From the NCBI GenBank assembly GCA_016218825.1, contig JACRCV010000118.1:1-64000 (forward strand): a DNA stretch of 64,000 nucleotides, given 5' to 3'. This DNA comes from Deltaproteobacteria bacterium (GTDB taxonomy: Bacteria > Myxococcota > XYA12-FULL-58-9). Within the stretch, counting starts at the first letter, position 1; every line of letters starts with the position of its first letter. Under the pieces are notes generated by a model. That model made no database searches. It saw only the letters and a list, made by a program, of their open reading frames with translations, and was not told the DNA's origin. Below, in pieces: positions 1-7,570 of this stretch. A program made the translations under genes and the position numbers.

Positions 1-59
1 TCGGCGAGCGCCGCTTCAAGCTGGGCGATACGAAGATCGCGTGGGTCCCCGGACTGCAC
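1..59 (-). CDS. possible coiled-coil / transposase-like N-terminus, runs off left edge
   Basis: The minus strand reads from a GTG at 59 off the left edge as a short peptide containing RDLRIAQLEAALA. That pattern resembles the leucine-zipper-like beginning of IS66-type transposases and other coiled-coil proteins. Only about 20 codons are visible and there is no convincing ribosome binding site, so identity is a guess. The adjacent truncated epimerase makes mobile-element debris a reasonable context. Confidence 0.2.
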   Translation of the reverse strand, partial: MQSGDPRDLRIAQLEAALA

Positions 60-134
60 ACACAGCTTGGATCATGTCCGGGATCGGTGGTCAACAACTC
101 TTTGCGCTCTCAGGAGCAGATTGGCCGTGAACGC

Positions 135-245
135 TTACGACAAATCATCGAGCACAATGACGGTGTTGCCCGAGTCGAGAAGGGCCTCGCTGAGATGCGA
201 TCCAATGAAACCAGCGCCACCAGTGACCAAGACGGTGTTCATCAT
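135..245 (-). pseudogene. N-terminal stump of NAD-dependent epimerase/dehydratase (extended SDR)
   Basis: From ATG at 245 the minus strand encodes 36 residues that match the start of UDP-sugar epimerases/dehydratases. They include the Rossmann beta-alpha-beta with [12 protein letters not shown] (TGxxGxxG NAD-binding motif) and the second strand ending in VLDDLS. A TAA at 135-137 stops it exactly where the family normally continues into DLSTG. Neither of the other two frames resumes the homologous sequence downstream, so this looks like a deletion or insertion breakpoint and not a single frameshift. The family is normally about 310-340 residues and acts on nucleotide sugars for surface polysaccharide. 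The stump cannot be catalytic. Confidence 0.7.
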
Positions 246-254
246 GACATCCTG

Positions 255-443
255 TCAATAATGCGGCGGCTTCTCGTTCCCCGGCATCTCGGTCGGCGTC
301 TCGCTGACGGCGCGCAGGCGCGCCACCTCGCGCTGCATCGTCCCCATCTCGTCCGATAGGGTGCGGACGACACCGTCGAGGGTGTCGACGAGCCGTTCGA
401 GGTAGGCGACCTTGATCTCGAGCGCCAGCACGCGTTCTTCCAT
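255..443 (-). CDS. slyX: SlyX family protein
   Basis: The 62-residue product starts MEERVLALEIKVAYLERLVD and is predicted to be one continuous coiled coil of heptad-spaced Leu/Val/Met. It ends in the PPHY tail typical of SlyX. The biochemical role of SlyX is not established. I chose the ATG at 443 because family members begin at MEER; an upstream ATG (461) or the open frame to 479 would add a short Gly/Ala extension. The gene lies 62 bp downstream of the PilZ/AMIN gene on the same strand and is probably cotranscribed with it. Confidence 0.8.
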   Translation of the reverse strand: MEERVLALEIKVAYLERLVDTLDGVVRTLSDEMGTMQREVARLRAVSETPTEMPGNEKPPHY

Positions 444-505
444 CGCCGCGCCATAGCCCATGACGCCAGCCGACGCCAATGCCGGACGCGTGGCCGCCGC
501 TCGCG

Positions 506-1699
506 CTACTTCCGGCGGATCTCGACCATCAGGGTCTTGCCGACGACGCGCGCCTTCACCTGCTCGGTGACGCCCTCGGCGGTGTCGATCACGAAGCGGA
601 CCTTGTCCTTGTGCTGGCCGACGCGCATGTGGGTGGCGAGCGGATGGTCGATGTCGTAGCTCGACTTCGCGAAGCCGCTCTTGCGGCCATAGACGTCGAC
701 CACGAGCCGGCGCGGCCGCTCCAACCAGAACGACACGTGGCCGGCCACCTGACCGTCGGTCACCAGGCCCACCTGGACGCTGTCCTTGGTCCCGATCGGA
801 CGCAACACGTCGCCCTTGGCGGCGGCGCTGACATTCTTCGCCGGCAGCTTGGTGGACTTGGCCGGGGTCGGCTTCGGTGCGGCGCTCGCCCTCTCGGCGA
901 CAACGACCGGCTCCGGGGCCAAGGCGATCGGCGCCGCGACCGGTGCCGGCTCCGCCGGCGGCTCGACCTTTTGGATTTCATTCGGGTCCACGACGACGCT
1001 CGGCGTGGCCGGGAGCACCGGGGCCGCGGGCAGTGGCGGCGCCGACGGCATGGACATCACGGCGGCCGGCGTCTGCGTCACGCCGCGGCTCGGCACCATC
1101 GCCAACACCAGCGCCAGGGCGATCCCTGCCGCCATCCCCGCGGCCGCGGTCATCCACGGAGAGGCGCCGTGGGCCGCCGGCGCCCGGCCCTCCGGCATCA
1201 TCGGCAGCGGCCAGTCGGCCGACCGTCCCTGCGACCGCTCGGCGACGAAGGCGCGGACCTGGTCCTGCGCCGCGCTCGCGATGTCGACGAACCGAACCCC
1301 GTAGGTCGTGTCACCGTCGCCGGCCGGGGTGAGCCACACGATCTGACACCGGAAGCGTTGCTCTTCGTCGGCGAGGTTCAAGCGGAAGCGGGCCCACACC
1401 TGCTCGCCGGGCTTCACGTGCATCGGGGCGCAGAACGCCAGGCCGCGGCTCGAGATGTTGAGGGTGACGCCGTCCACCACGGCGGCGCCGCCCTTCGCCT
1501 GGATCTTCACCGGCGCGGTGAACCGCACCCGGACCGGGGGCACCCCTTCCATTTCGGGCTCCGCTTGCGGCAGGGCGTCATCGACGTCCTCGGCGGCGAA
1601 CGACAGCTCGGTGCCCTCGTCGAGCTCGATCTCGGCGGCGTCCACCTCGGGACAGAGATCATCGATGTCGCGCTTGAGGTCGTATCTCGAGTCGGTCAT
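506..1699 (-). CDS. PilZ - transmembrane - AMIN domain protein
   Basis: 397 residues. An acidic N-terminus (1-53) is followed by a PilZ-like beta-barrel (about 54-155) with the NISSRG motif (N-x-S-x-x-G). A single hydrophobic helix lies at about 183-203, then a Pro/Ala-rich linker. The C-terminal AMIN-type domain (about 320-395) contains [11 protein letters not shown] and [10 protein letters not shown]. PilZ domains usually bind c-di-GMP through an RxxxR plus the N-x-S-x-x-G motif. Here the arginine motif is degenerate (VRVRF), so binding is doubtful. AMIN domains target proteins to peptidoglycan or to secretin/pilus complexes, so I infer an inner-membrane anchor with a periplasmic AMIN domain. 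The ATG at 1699 is preferred because GGAGGA sits 7 nt upstream; an upstream in-frame start at 1723 has no such site. Confidence 0.8.
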   Translation of the reverse strand: MTDSRYDLKRDIDDLCPEVDAAEIELDEGTELSFAAEDVDDALPQAEPEMEGVPPVRVRFTAPVKIQAKGGAAVVDGVTLNISSRGLAFCAPMHVKPGEQVWARFRLNLADEEQRFRCQIVWLTPAGDGDTTYGVRFVDIASAAQDQVRAFVAERSQGRSADWPLPMMPEGRAPAAHGASPWMTAAAGMAAGIALALVLAMVPSRGVTQTPAAVMSMPSAPPLPAAPVLPATPSVVVDPNEIQKVEPPAEPAPVAAPIALAPEPVVVAERASAAPKPTPAKSTKLPAKNVSAAAKGDVLRPIGTKDSVQVGLVTDGQVAGHVSFWLERPRRLVVDVYGRKSGFAKSSYDIDHPLATHMRVGQHKDKVRFVIDTAEGVTEQVKARVVGKTLMVEIRRK

Positions 1700-1881
1700 G
1701 TCGCGTCCTCCGACGAGGCTCACCTATGGCCTCGTGTAGGTCAGGGTACGATGCGCCCTGGAGAGCGGCAAATTTCCGGCCGGACCTTCCCCAAAGCCGA
1801 CCGCCGTGGTACGTGCTGCAGCCCGACCCGAACTGTCAGTGGGCCGTAGGATATAGAGGTCCACCCGCGAAGGAGGCGAAC

Positions 1882-2349
1882 ATGGCCGGCGGCAGCGTGA
1901 ACAAAGTCATCCTCATCGGCAGGCTCGGGGCCGACCCCGAAGTGCGCTACACCCCGAGCGGCATGCCGGTCGCCAACTTCCGTATCGCCACCAGCGAGAG
2001 CTGGAACGACAAGCAGGGCCAGCGCCAGGAGAAGACCGAGTGGCACCGCATCGTGGTGTGGGGCAAGCTCGCCGAGCTCTGCGGCCAATACCTCTCGAAG
2101 GGCCGGCAGGTGTACGTCGAGGGCCGGCTGCAAACCCGCCAGTGGGACGATCGCGACGGCAACAAGCGCTTCACGACCGAGGTGCAGGCGCGCGAGGTCA
2201 CGTTCTTGGGCGGCCGCGGCGAGGGCGGCGAAGGCAAGCGCGCCCCGGCGCCGGGCGAGCCCGCCGGCGACAAGCCGCAAGCGACGACCGACGAGCCCGG
2301 CTTCGACTACGGCCCGCCGCCGATGTCCGACGACGACGTTCCCTTTTAG
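1882..2349 (+). CDS. ssb: single-stranded DNA-binding protein
   Basis: 155 residues. The OB-fold occupies about 1-112 with the family signature [19 protein letters not shown], then [14 protein letters not shown] and [12 protein letters not shown] Gly/Pro-rich tail ends in the acidic tip DDDVPF that recruits replication and repair partners. It binds ssDNA as a tetramer during replication, recombination and repair. The start is fixed by AGGAGG at 1871-1876, 5 nt before the ATG. A TATAGA at 1852-1857 could be a -10 element but I see no good -35. The gene is divergent from the PilZ/AMIN gene. Confidence 0.97.
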   Translation: MAGGSVNKVILIGRLGADPEVRYTPSGMPVANFRIATSESWNDKQGQRQEKTEWHRIVVWGKLAELCGQYLSKGRQVYVEGRLQTRQWDDRDGNKRFTTEVQAREVTFLGGRGEGGEGKRAPAPGEPAGDKPQATTDEPGFDYGPPPMSDDDVPF

Positions 2350-2365
2350 GGCGGGGGGACCGCCC
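2349..2365 (+). terminator. hairpin at the end of ssb
   Basis: GGGCGG / CCGCCC stem with a 5-nt loop, beginning at the last base of the ssb stop codon. No T-tract follows, so intrinsic termination would be weak; it may only block exonucleases. Confidence 0.35.
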
Positions 2366-2523
2366 GCCGGCTTTCATCCCGTACTCCTCCCGACGTGCGG
2401 AGCGCCGGCTCTGCGTCCCCCCGTGCCCCCGCACCTCGCACTGGCATAGCCAGATGCTCGGTGCCCGCACTACTCGTCCCCGCCCCACTCGGGGGCGGGA
2501 TCCGGCGCGGCTCGGGAGCATGC

Positions 2524-2571
2524 AGGGGTGGGGGGGGGGAGCGCGGACGCCGCGTCCGCGCGGGAATCAAA
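2524..2571 (+). repeat. intergenic G-run/hairpin element, copy 1
   Basis: The order is GGGGTGGGG(G)n, then a hairpin (arms 2541-2549 GCGCGGACG and 2553-2561 CGTCCGCGC, loop CCG), then GGGAATCAA. The same order recurs at 49684-49725 with different hairpin arms. Compensated stem changes with conserved flanks are what a small dispersed structured repeat would show. Confidence 0.4.
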
Positions 2572-2586
2572 TTCAGACGCAGGTCG

Positions 2587-2625
2587 GTCGGGAATTTCCG
2601 ACTGCGGGTCCGCTGACGTTATACT
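2587..2625 (+). promoter_or_regulatory. putative promoter and inverted repeat upstream of the YihY gene
   Basis: TATACT at 2620-2625 is a near-consensus -10. The -35 position 17 bp upstream falls in an inverted repeat GTCGG-N6-CCGAC (2587-2602) and is a poor TTGACA match. A repressor bound to the repeat would cover the -35. The predicted transcript would start about 35 nt before the TTG start at 2667. Confidence 0.4.
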
Positions 2626-2666
2626 CGGGCTCGACGCCGCTTCCGGCTCGAAACTGTGAGGGTGTC

Positions 2667-4043
2667 TTGGCCAACCGCCTCGCCAACGTCGTCAACGCCG
2701 CGCGCGAGCTGACGCGCGCCCTCGTCGACCACGACCCGATGGCCGAGGTGAGCCGGGTGCGCCGCATCGTCGGGCGCTACGTCCGCATGACCTTCTTGAC
2801 CGCGCGCTGGGAGGTCTACGACAACATCAAGCTCCACGCCCAGGCGCTCACCTATGACACCCTGCTCGCGATCGTGCCGCTGCTCGCGGTCATCTTCGCG
2901 ATCTTCAAGGGCTTCGGCGGCACCGACGAGATCGGTCGGAAGATCCAGCTGAAGATCATGGAGAGCGTCGCCGGCTCGCCGGAGCTGCAGGCCACGGTGC
3001 AAGGCTACATGGAGCAGTTCATCGGCAACGTCTCCGCCGGCCAGATCGGCACGGTGTCGGTCGTGCTCCTCATCTACTCGGTGCTGTCGCTGCTCGGCCA
3101 CATCGAGGTGGCGTTCAACGCCATCTTCGGCGCCACCGCGCAGCGGCCGATCGTGACGCGGATGCTCACCTACTGGGCGGTGCTCACCTTCGGGCCGCTC
3201 TTGCTGCTCGCCTCCTTCGGCCTCACCGCGGCGCTGCAGACCACGAAGGTCGGCGCCCTCGTCGATCAGCTGAGCGTGGTGTCGAGCGCCCTCGTTTGGG
3301 GGGTGCCGCTGTTCATCACCTGGGTCGGCTTCGCCAGCATGTACCTGTTCGTCCCCAACACCCGGGTGCGCATCGGCGCGGCGCTGTTCGCGGCGGTCGT
3401 CGCCGGCTCGGGCTGGAACCTGGCGAAGTACGGCTACGCGGTCTACGCCAAGAACGCCATCACCCTGCAGAACATCTACGGCTCGCTCGCGGTGATCCCG
3501 CTGTTCGTCTTCTGGCTCTACGTCTCGTGGCTCATCGTCCTGTTCGGCGCGCAGCTGGCGTTCGCGTTTCAGAACGCCAAGACCTACCGCCGCGAGGACG
3601 AGCTGGCTCGCGCCAGCCAACGATTCCTCGAGCGCGCCGCTTGCCGGCTGCTCGCCGAGGTCGCGGCCGACTTCATCGCCGGCCGGCCGCCGACCGATCC
3701 CGAGCAGCTCGCCGCGACGTTGTCGATGCCGCGCCGCATGCTCGAGATCCTGCTGACGCGGCTGAAGACGAGCGGCCTCCTCTGCACCACCGAGCCCGAC
3801 GGCCGGCTGCTGCCGGCGCACGATCCGGCGAAGACCACGCTGAACGACGTCATCGAGGTGATGCAGAGCGCCGCCGGCGTCGAGCCGCTGTTCGTCGCCG
3901 ACGCCACCCGGCAAGCGATCGATCTGCTCTTCGCGCGCCTCGACGCCGAGCGCGTCAAGATCATGGACGGCGTGAGCTTGAAAGACCTGGTGGCGAAGGT
4001 CCAGGACGAGCGCCAGAACGGCAACGCCGGCGCCTGCGGCTAG
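2667..4043 (+). CDS. YihY/UPF0761 family inner-membrane protein
   Basis: 458 residues. The N-terminal two thirds match the YihY (formerly called RNase BN) family: LHAQALTYDTLLAIVPLLAV followed by about six membrane helices, with FNAIFG and the late YGSLAVIPLFVFWLYVSWLI segment. The last about 150 residues are cytoplasmic and look like a winged-helix domain (LAATLSMPRRMLEILLTRLK), an arrangement common in proteobacterial members. The family's function is unresolved; the original RNase BN assignment was withdrawn. I chose TTG at 2667 because GAGGG lies 5 nt upstream; a later in-frame ATG near 2739 would remove residues before the first conserved block. Its stop overlaps that of the convergent lipoprotein by 4 bp (CTAG). 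Confidence 0.88.
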   Translation: MANRLANVVNAARELTRALVDHDPMAEVSRVRRIVGRYVRMTFLTARWEVYDNIKLHAQALTYDTLLAIVPLLAVIFAIFKGFGGTDEIGRKIQLKIMESVAGSPELQATVQGYMEQFIGNVSAGQIGTVSVVLLIYSVLSLLGHIEVAFNAIFGATAQRPIVTRMLTYWAVLTFGPLLLLASFGLTAALQTTKVGALVDQLSVVSSALVWGVPLFITWVGFASMYLFVPNTRVRIGAALFAAVVAGSGWNLAKYGYAVYAKNAITLQNIYGSLAVIPLFVFWLYVSWLIVLFGAQLAFAFQNAKTYRREDELARASQRFLERAACRLLAEVAADFIAGRPPTDPEQLAATLSMPRRMLEILLTRLKTSGLLCTTEPDGRLLPAHDPAKTTLNDVIEVMQSAAGVEPLFVADATRQAIDLLFARLDAERVKIMDGVSLKDLVAKVQDERQNGNAGACG

Positions 4044-7000
4044 CGCACCGCGCAGACCGACGCCGCGCCCCGCGTCAGCCAATCGGCGACGCTGTACGGC
4101 CAGGTCGAGATGCGGAGCAGCTGCAGCTCGCGGCCCTCGACGTCGAAGGCCGCCGCGGTGAACGGCTGGTCCCAAAAGACCAGCTCCGCCGACGACACGC
4201 CGCTCCCCATCGCGTAGCGCTGCGCGCCGACGAACACGCGGACCCCCGATGACGTTTGGTTGTCGCGCAGCAGCCAGACCTCGGCCTCGTTCGGCGCCAA
4301 CACCATCTTCGCGCTCGTCATCGGCACCGTCGCGTGCCACAACGACCCGGCGACGTCCCCGGTCGCGTAGCCCAGGGGCAGCGCCGCCTCGCACAGGGTG
4401 TTGGCCTGCTTGTCGAAGAACAGCGCGCCGCGGGTGGTGGCGCGGGCGTCGATGAAGCTCGAGCCGCAGCCCTGCGTGTCGGTCGCGATCTCGGTCAGCG
4501 GATAGGTGGTCGCCGGCACCCGGATATCGGCGACCATCGCCTCGCCGCCGAGCAGCACGACGAGACGCTGACCGCGGCGATCGACGCTGGCGGCGGAGAG
4601 CGACAACGGCATCCCCCCGCCCGGCGCCAGATCGATCCGGCCGGCGAGCAAGCGCGGCGCGTCGCACTGGCTCGTGGTCAACAGCGCCGCGGACAGCGGG
4701 ATCTCGACCACCCCGTTCCAGTAGGGCCCGGTGAGCAGCATGAAGAGCCGCGCCCCTTGGGCGCCCGGCTTCCCGGGGGCCCCGATGCCACCGGTGCCGC
4801 CGCGTGGCGCCGCGGACAGATCGGGCACCACCTCGAGCGCCAGCTCCAGACCGTTCCGGCCCAGCACCTCGAGCGGCGACAAGCCGCTCGTCCTCGGGCG
4901 GCTGAGCGCCCCGAGCGTGCAGAAGGTCGGCGTCGGTGTCGCCCACGGCTGCAGACGCACGACCTCGATCGACTCGTTCTGACCGTCGACCCGATACAGA
5001 GCCGCGAACGCCAGCGGATTGCCGCCGCCGTACTGGTAGCTCGCGGCCGCCACCGGGTAGACGTCGGCGCCGGCCGGCGACTCGAACAGCACCCCCGGAT
5101 CGCCGCCCTGCCGCCACGGTTGCCCCGGCCCGGAGGACGTCGCGACGCCCAACATCCCGAAGAGCTCCGGCGCCGCGGCGGTCGAGCCGGTGAGGTTCGC
5201 GACCGAGACCACGAGCGCGTTCTCGTAGGTGTCGCTCGTCCGATACTTGGGAAACGGCACGACCTGGCGCGCCACGGTCGCGAGGTCCTCGCTGGTCGCG
5301 GTCCGCAGCTCGGGGTCGAACACCACCGCGTCCGTGCCTTCAGTGGCGACGAGCCTGCGGTCGCTGTCGAACCAGACCTCACCGTGGCCGAAGCTGAACG
5401 GGAAGACCTCCTGGTAGCTGAGCTGGGGGCGACCGGCGGCGTCCGCCTGCAGGCCGGCGACCAGGGTCGCGTAGCCGCCGCTCTGCAGGATCACCGCGTC
5501 CGGGTCGCTCGGTCCCCAGTCGGCGCTGAACCGTCGCACCGAGGCGCCGGCCGGGAGGAGCAGATCGGTCTCGGGCACGAAGCCGCCCGCCGCCGGCAGC
5601 ACGTGGATCGAGCGCGAGCCCCCGAGCCACCACGCGCCGTCGACGCTCAAGAAGGCGTCGTACGGATCCTCGAGGTAACCGGTGAAGCTCGTGGACGACG
5701 CGCCGCCCCCGACCTGGAGCTCCCAGACCAACCGCGCGCTCGCGTCGACGATCGAGAACGACGACTCCCAGTTTTGCGCCAGCGCCACCGGGCGGAGCAG
5801 ACCGCCTTGCGAGGCGCTGACCGAGGGTGGCGGGCTCCCCGAGTCGGCGACCCGCCAGACCTCGACCGCGCTCGCAAAGCTCAGGGCCAAGTAACTGTCG
5901 GCGCCCGAGTGCGTCAGGGCCGCGAGCTCGGCGTGGCCCGACAGCGCGAGGCGCTGGGCGGTGATCGCGGCGCAGTCGGGGGCGCTCGGATCGGGGAGCC
6001 GAATCACCCACGCCTCGTCGTCGTCGTCAAAGTGGCCGCGAAACCAGATCGCGACGCTGCGGCTGTCCGCGGGCCCGGCGCCGAGGATCTCGGGGGGCGG
6101 GCCATACTCCGAGTAGTGCGACGGCTGCGTGACCCCGGCGAGCGCCACGTGGCAGACGTGCCCCCCTTTGAGCGTCGTGACCTCCCAGGCGCTGCCGGCC
6201 GGACCGCCGCTCTGCGACGGCGCGCCGTCGGCGGCGAGGATCACGAGCGTGCCCGGCTCGAAGTCGGCGACGTAAGCGAGGCGGTGGATGTAGAACGGCG
6301 ACAGGAAGGAGCCCAGCCGGGCGGCGGTCCGCAGGGCGTAGGTGCGATTCGGGCCCTCGACCGCCAACGCGTCACCGTGCTCGTCGTCGTAGTAGCTCAT
6401 GCCGACCGCCAGGCCGTAACGGCGGGAGCCGTGGCGAATGCTCTGGTACTGCGGGGCGCCGCTGCGTCCCGAGAGGCCGACCGCCTTGCACTCGCCGAGC
6501 TGCGGCACCGCCGACGTCCCCCCGGGGCCGGCGACCGCGACCGTCACCGCCGCCGAGCTCCCGGCGACGTTGGTGGCGACAAAGGTCTGGACGGTGTCGT
6601 TCGCGAGCTCGGGCACCCGCGCGTTGACCAGGACCACCTCCGGGTCGGTGGTGCTCGGCCAGGCGTCGAGGATCGTCAGCGCCTGCCCGCCGAGGAAGAG
6701 GGGGTTGTCCTGGGTCGTGCTCTGCAGCGGCGCGCGGTAGGCGTCATAGCCGCGGACCGAGACCTGCAGGATGCCGCGCGAGAAGACCTCCTGGTCGATG
6801 CGGTCGACGACCGGCGGCTGCACCACGTAGGTGGCGATCGCGGTCTCTTCCGGATCGCCTTCGACGTAGGGGGTGAAGCGATAGCGCAACAGCTTCCAGC
6901 CCGAGCCGATGGCGCTGAAGTTGGTCATCGTCGCGAGGTCGATGCCGATCTGGTCGACGCCGATCGTCATCCCGAACAGCTCCTGGTCGGCGATGAACAA

Positions 7001-7453
7001 CCGGGCGCCGGGGTCGGCGGCGTTGAAGTTCCGGCCGCGGATCACGAGCCGGGTGTCGTGGCTGATGCGCTCGGAAGAGATCTCGGTGATCTCGGGCTCG
7101 GAGTCGAAGACCAGGAACGGACTCTGCGCCTCGGCTTCGCCGGTCGAGCCCCGCACCGACAGCTCCACCTGCGAGGCGCTGCCGAAGGGCGGGATCGCGT
7201 AGAGCAAGGTGTCGGAGTAGGTGTAGGCCGGACCGATCGCCCACACGCCCTCCAGGGTGCCGAAGTACACCCGGGCGTCGGCGGGGAAGTTGCGCCCCTG
7301 CACCTCGACCACGGTCTGGCCCGCGAGCCCCGCGGACGGCGCGAAGCGGTCGATGATCGGTGCCGCGGTCTCGGCGAGCGCCCGGACGTCGGCGATGTCG
7401 TGGGAGCATGCGGCGAGAGATACGACCACGGTCCCCAACAGATAGCGAGTCAT
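4040..7453 (-). CDS. large lipoprotein with IPT/TIG domains
   Basis: 1137 residues. The signal peptide has a lipobox (VVSLAAC), so the product should be lipid-anchored. Residues about 35-110 form one IPT/TIG immunoglobulin-like domain (PIIDRFAPSAGLAGQTV, VQGRNFPADARVYFG). A second follows at about 120-190 (PEITEISSERI, VIRGRNFNAAD) and a weaker third starts PPVVDRIDQEVFSRG. The remaining about 800 residues are beta-rich with no motif I can name; a beta-propeller or other repeat fold is possible. A Gly-rich turn GGTGGIGAPGKPGAQGA lies near the middle. The start is supported by GAGG 7 nt before ATG 7453; the frame extends upstream to 7510 but that would bury the signal peptide. A role in surface binding or adhesion is inference from the IPT domains and lipid anchor. 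The gene is divergent from the next lipoprotein. Confidence 0.8.
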   Translation of the reverse strand: MTRYLLGTVVVSLAACSHDIADVRALAETAAPIIDRFAPSAGLAGQTVVEVQGRNFPADARVYFGTLEGVWAIGPAYTYSDTLLYAIPPFGSASQVELSVRGSTGEAEAQSPFLVFDSEPEITEISSERISHDTRLVIRGRNFNAADPGARLFIADQELFGMTIGVDQIGIDLATMTNFSAIGSGWKLLRYRFTPYVEGDPEETAIATYVVQPPVVDRIDQEVFSRGILQVSVRGYDAYRAPLQSTTQDNPLFLGGQALTILDAWPSTTDPEVVLVNARVPELANDTVQTFVATNVAGSSAAVTVAVAGPGGTSAVPQLGECKAVGLSGRSGAPQYQSIRHGSRRYGLAVGMSYYDDEHGDALAVEGPNRTYALRTAARLGSFLSPFYIHRLAYVADFEPGTLVILAADGAPSQSGGPAGSAWEVTTLKGGHVCHVALAGVTQPSHYSEYGPPPEILGAGPADSRSVAIWFRGHFDDDDEAWVIRLPDPSAPDCAAITAQRLALSGHAELAALTHSGADSYLALSFASAVEVWRVADSGSPPPSVSASQGGLLRPVALAQNWESSFSIVDASARLVWELQVGGGASSTSFTGYLEDPYDAFLSVDGAWWLGGSRSIHVLPAAGGFVPETDLLLPAGASVRRFSADWGPSDPDAVILQSGGYATLVAGLQADAAGRPQLSYQEVFPFSFGHGEVWFDSDRRLVATEGTDAVVFDPELRTATSEDLATVARQVVPFPKYRTSDTYENALVVSVANLTGSTAAAPELFGMLGVATSSGPGQPWRQGGDPGVLFESPAGADVYPVAAASYQYGGGNPLAFAALYRVDGQNESIEVVRLQPWATPTPTFCTLGALSRPRTSGLSPLEVLGRNGLELALEVVPDLSAAPRGGTGGIGAPGKPGAQGARLFMLLTGPYWNGVVEIPLSAALLTTSQCDAPRLLAGRIDLAPGGGMPLSLSAASVDRRGQRLVVLLGGEAMVADIRVPATTYPLTEIATDTQGCGSSFIDARATTRGALFFDKQANTLCEAALPLGYATGDVAGSLWHATVPMTSAKMVLAPNEAEVWLLRDNQTSSGVRVFVGAQRYAMGSGVSSAELVFWDQPFTAAAFDVEGRELQLLRISTWPYSVADWLTRGAASVCAVR

Positions 7454-7570
7454 GCGCGCCTCACTTGAATACCGACAGCAGAGCCTACGGCGCGCGCCCT
7501 CGCTGGGCAAGGCTTCAGGCTTGGGCTATCATGACCTCACTCACGTAGGCTCGAAAACCGGAGACCCCTA

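Larger units (their letters stand above)
2350..2666. other. 317-bp intergenic region between ssb and the YihY gene
   Basis: No coding sequence recognised. It holds the ssb hairpin, a 10-G run at 2530-2539 (preceded by GGGGT), a strong 9-bp hairpin at 2541-2561, a 16-bp inverted repeat at 2587-2602 and a promoter-like TATACT at 2620-2625. The hairpin and its flanks resemble a second element at about 49684-49725. Confidence 0.6.

Noticed and set aside
135-245. Real small protein
   Set aside because: It is an exact Rossmann N-terminus of a much longer family and cannot fold or bind substrate alone, so decay is more likely.
2530-2539. 10-G run as a phase-variable switch
   Set aside because: It lies about 80 bp upstream of the likely promoter of a YihY-type housekeeping-like gene and is part of the hairpin element; nothing indicates on/off switching.
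2619-5117. 832-codon minus-strand open frame over the YihY gene and the lipoprotein end
   Set aside because: Overlaps two supported genes and has shadow composition; no ribosome binding site.
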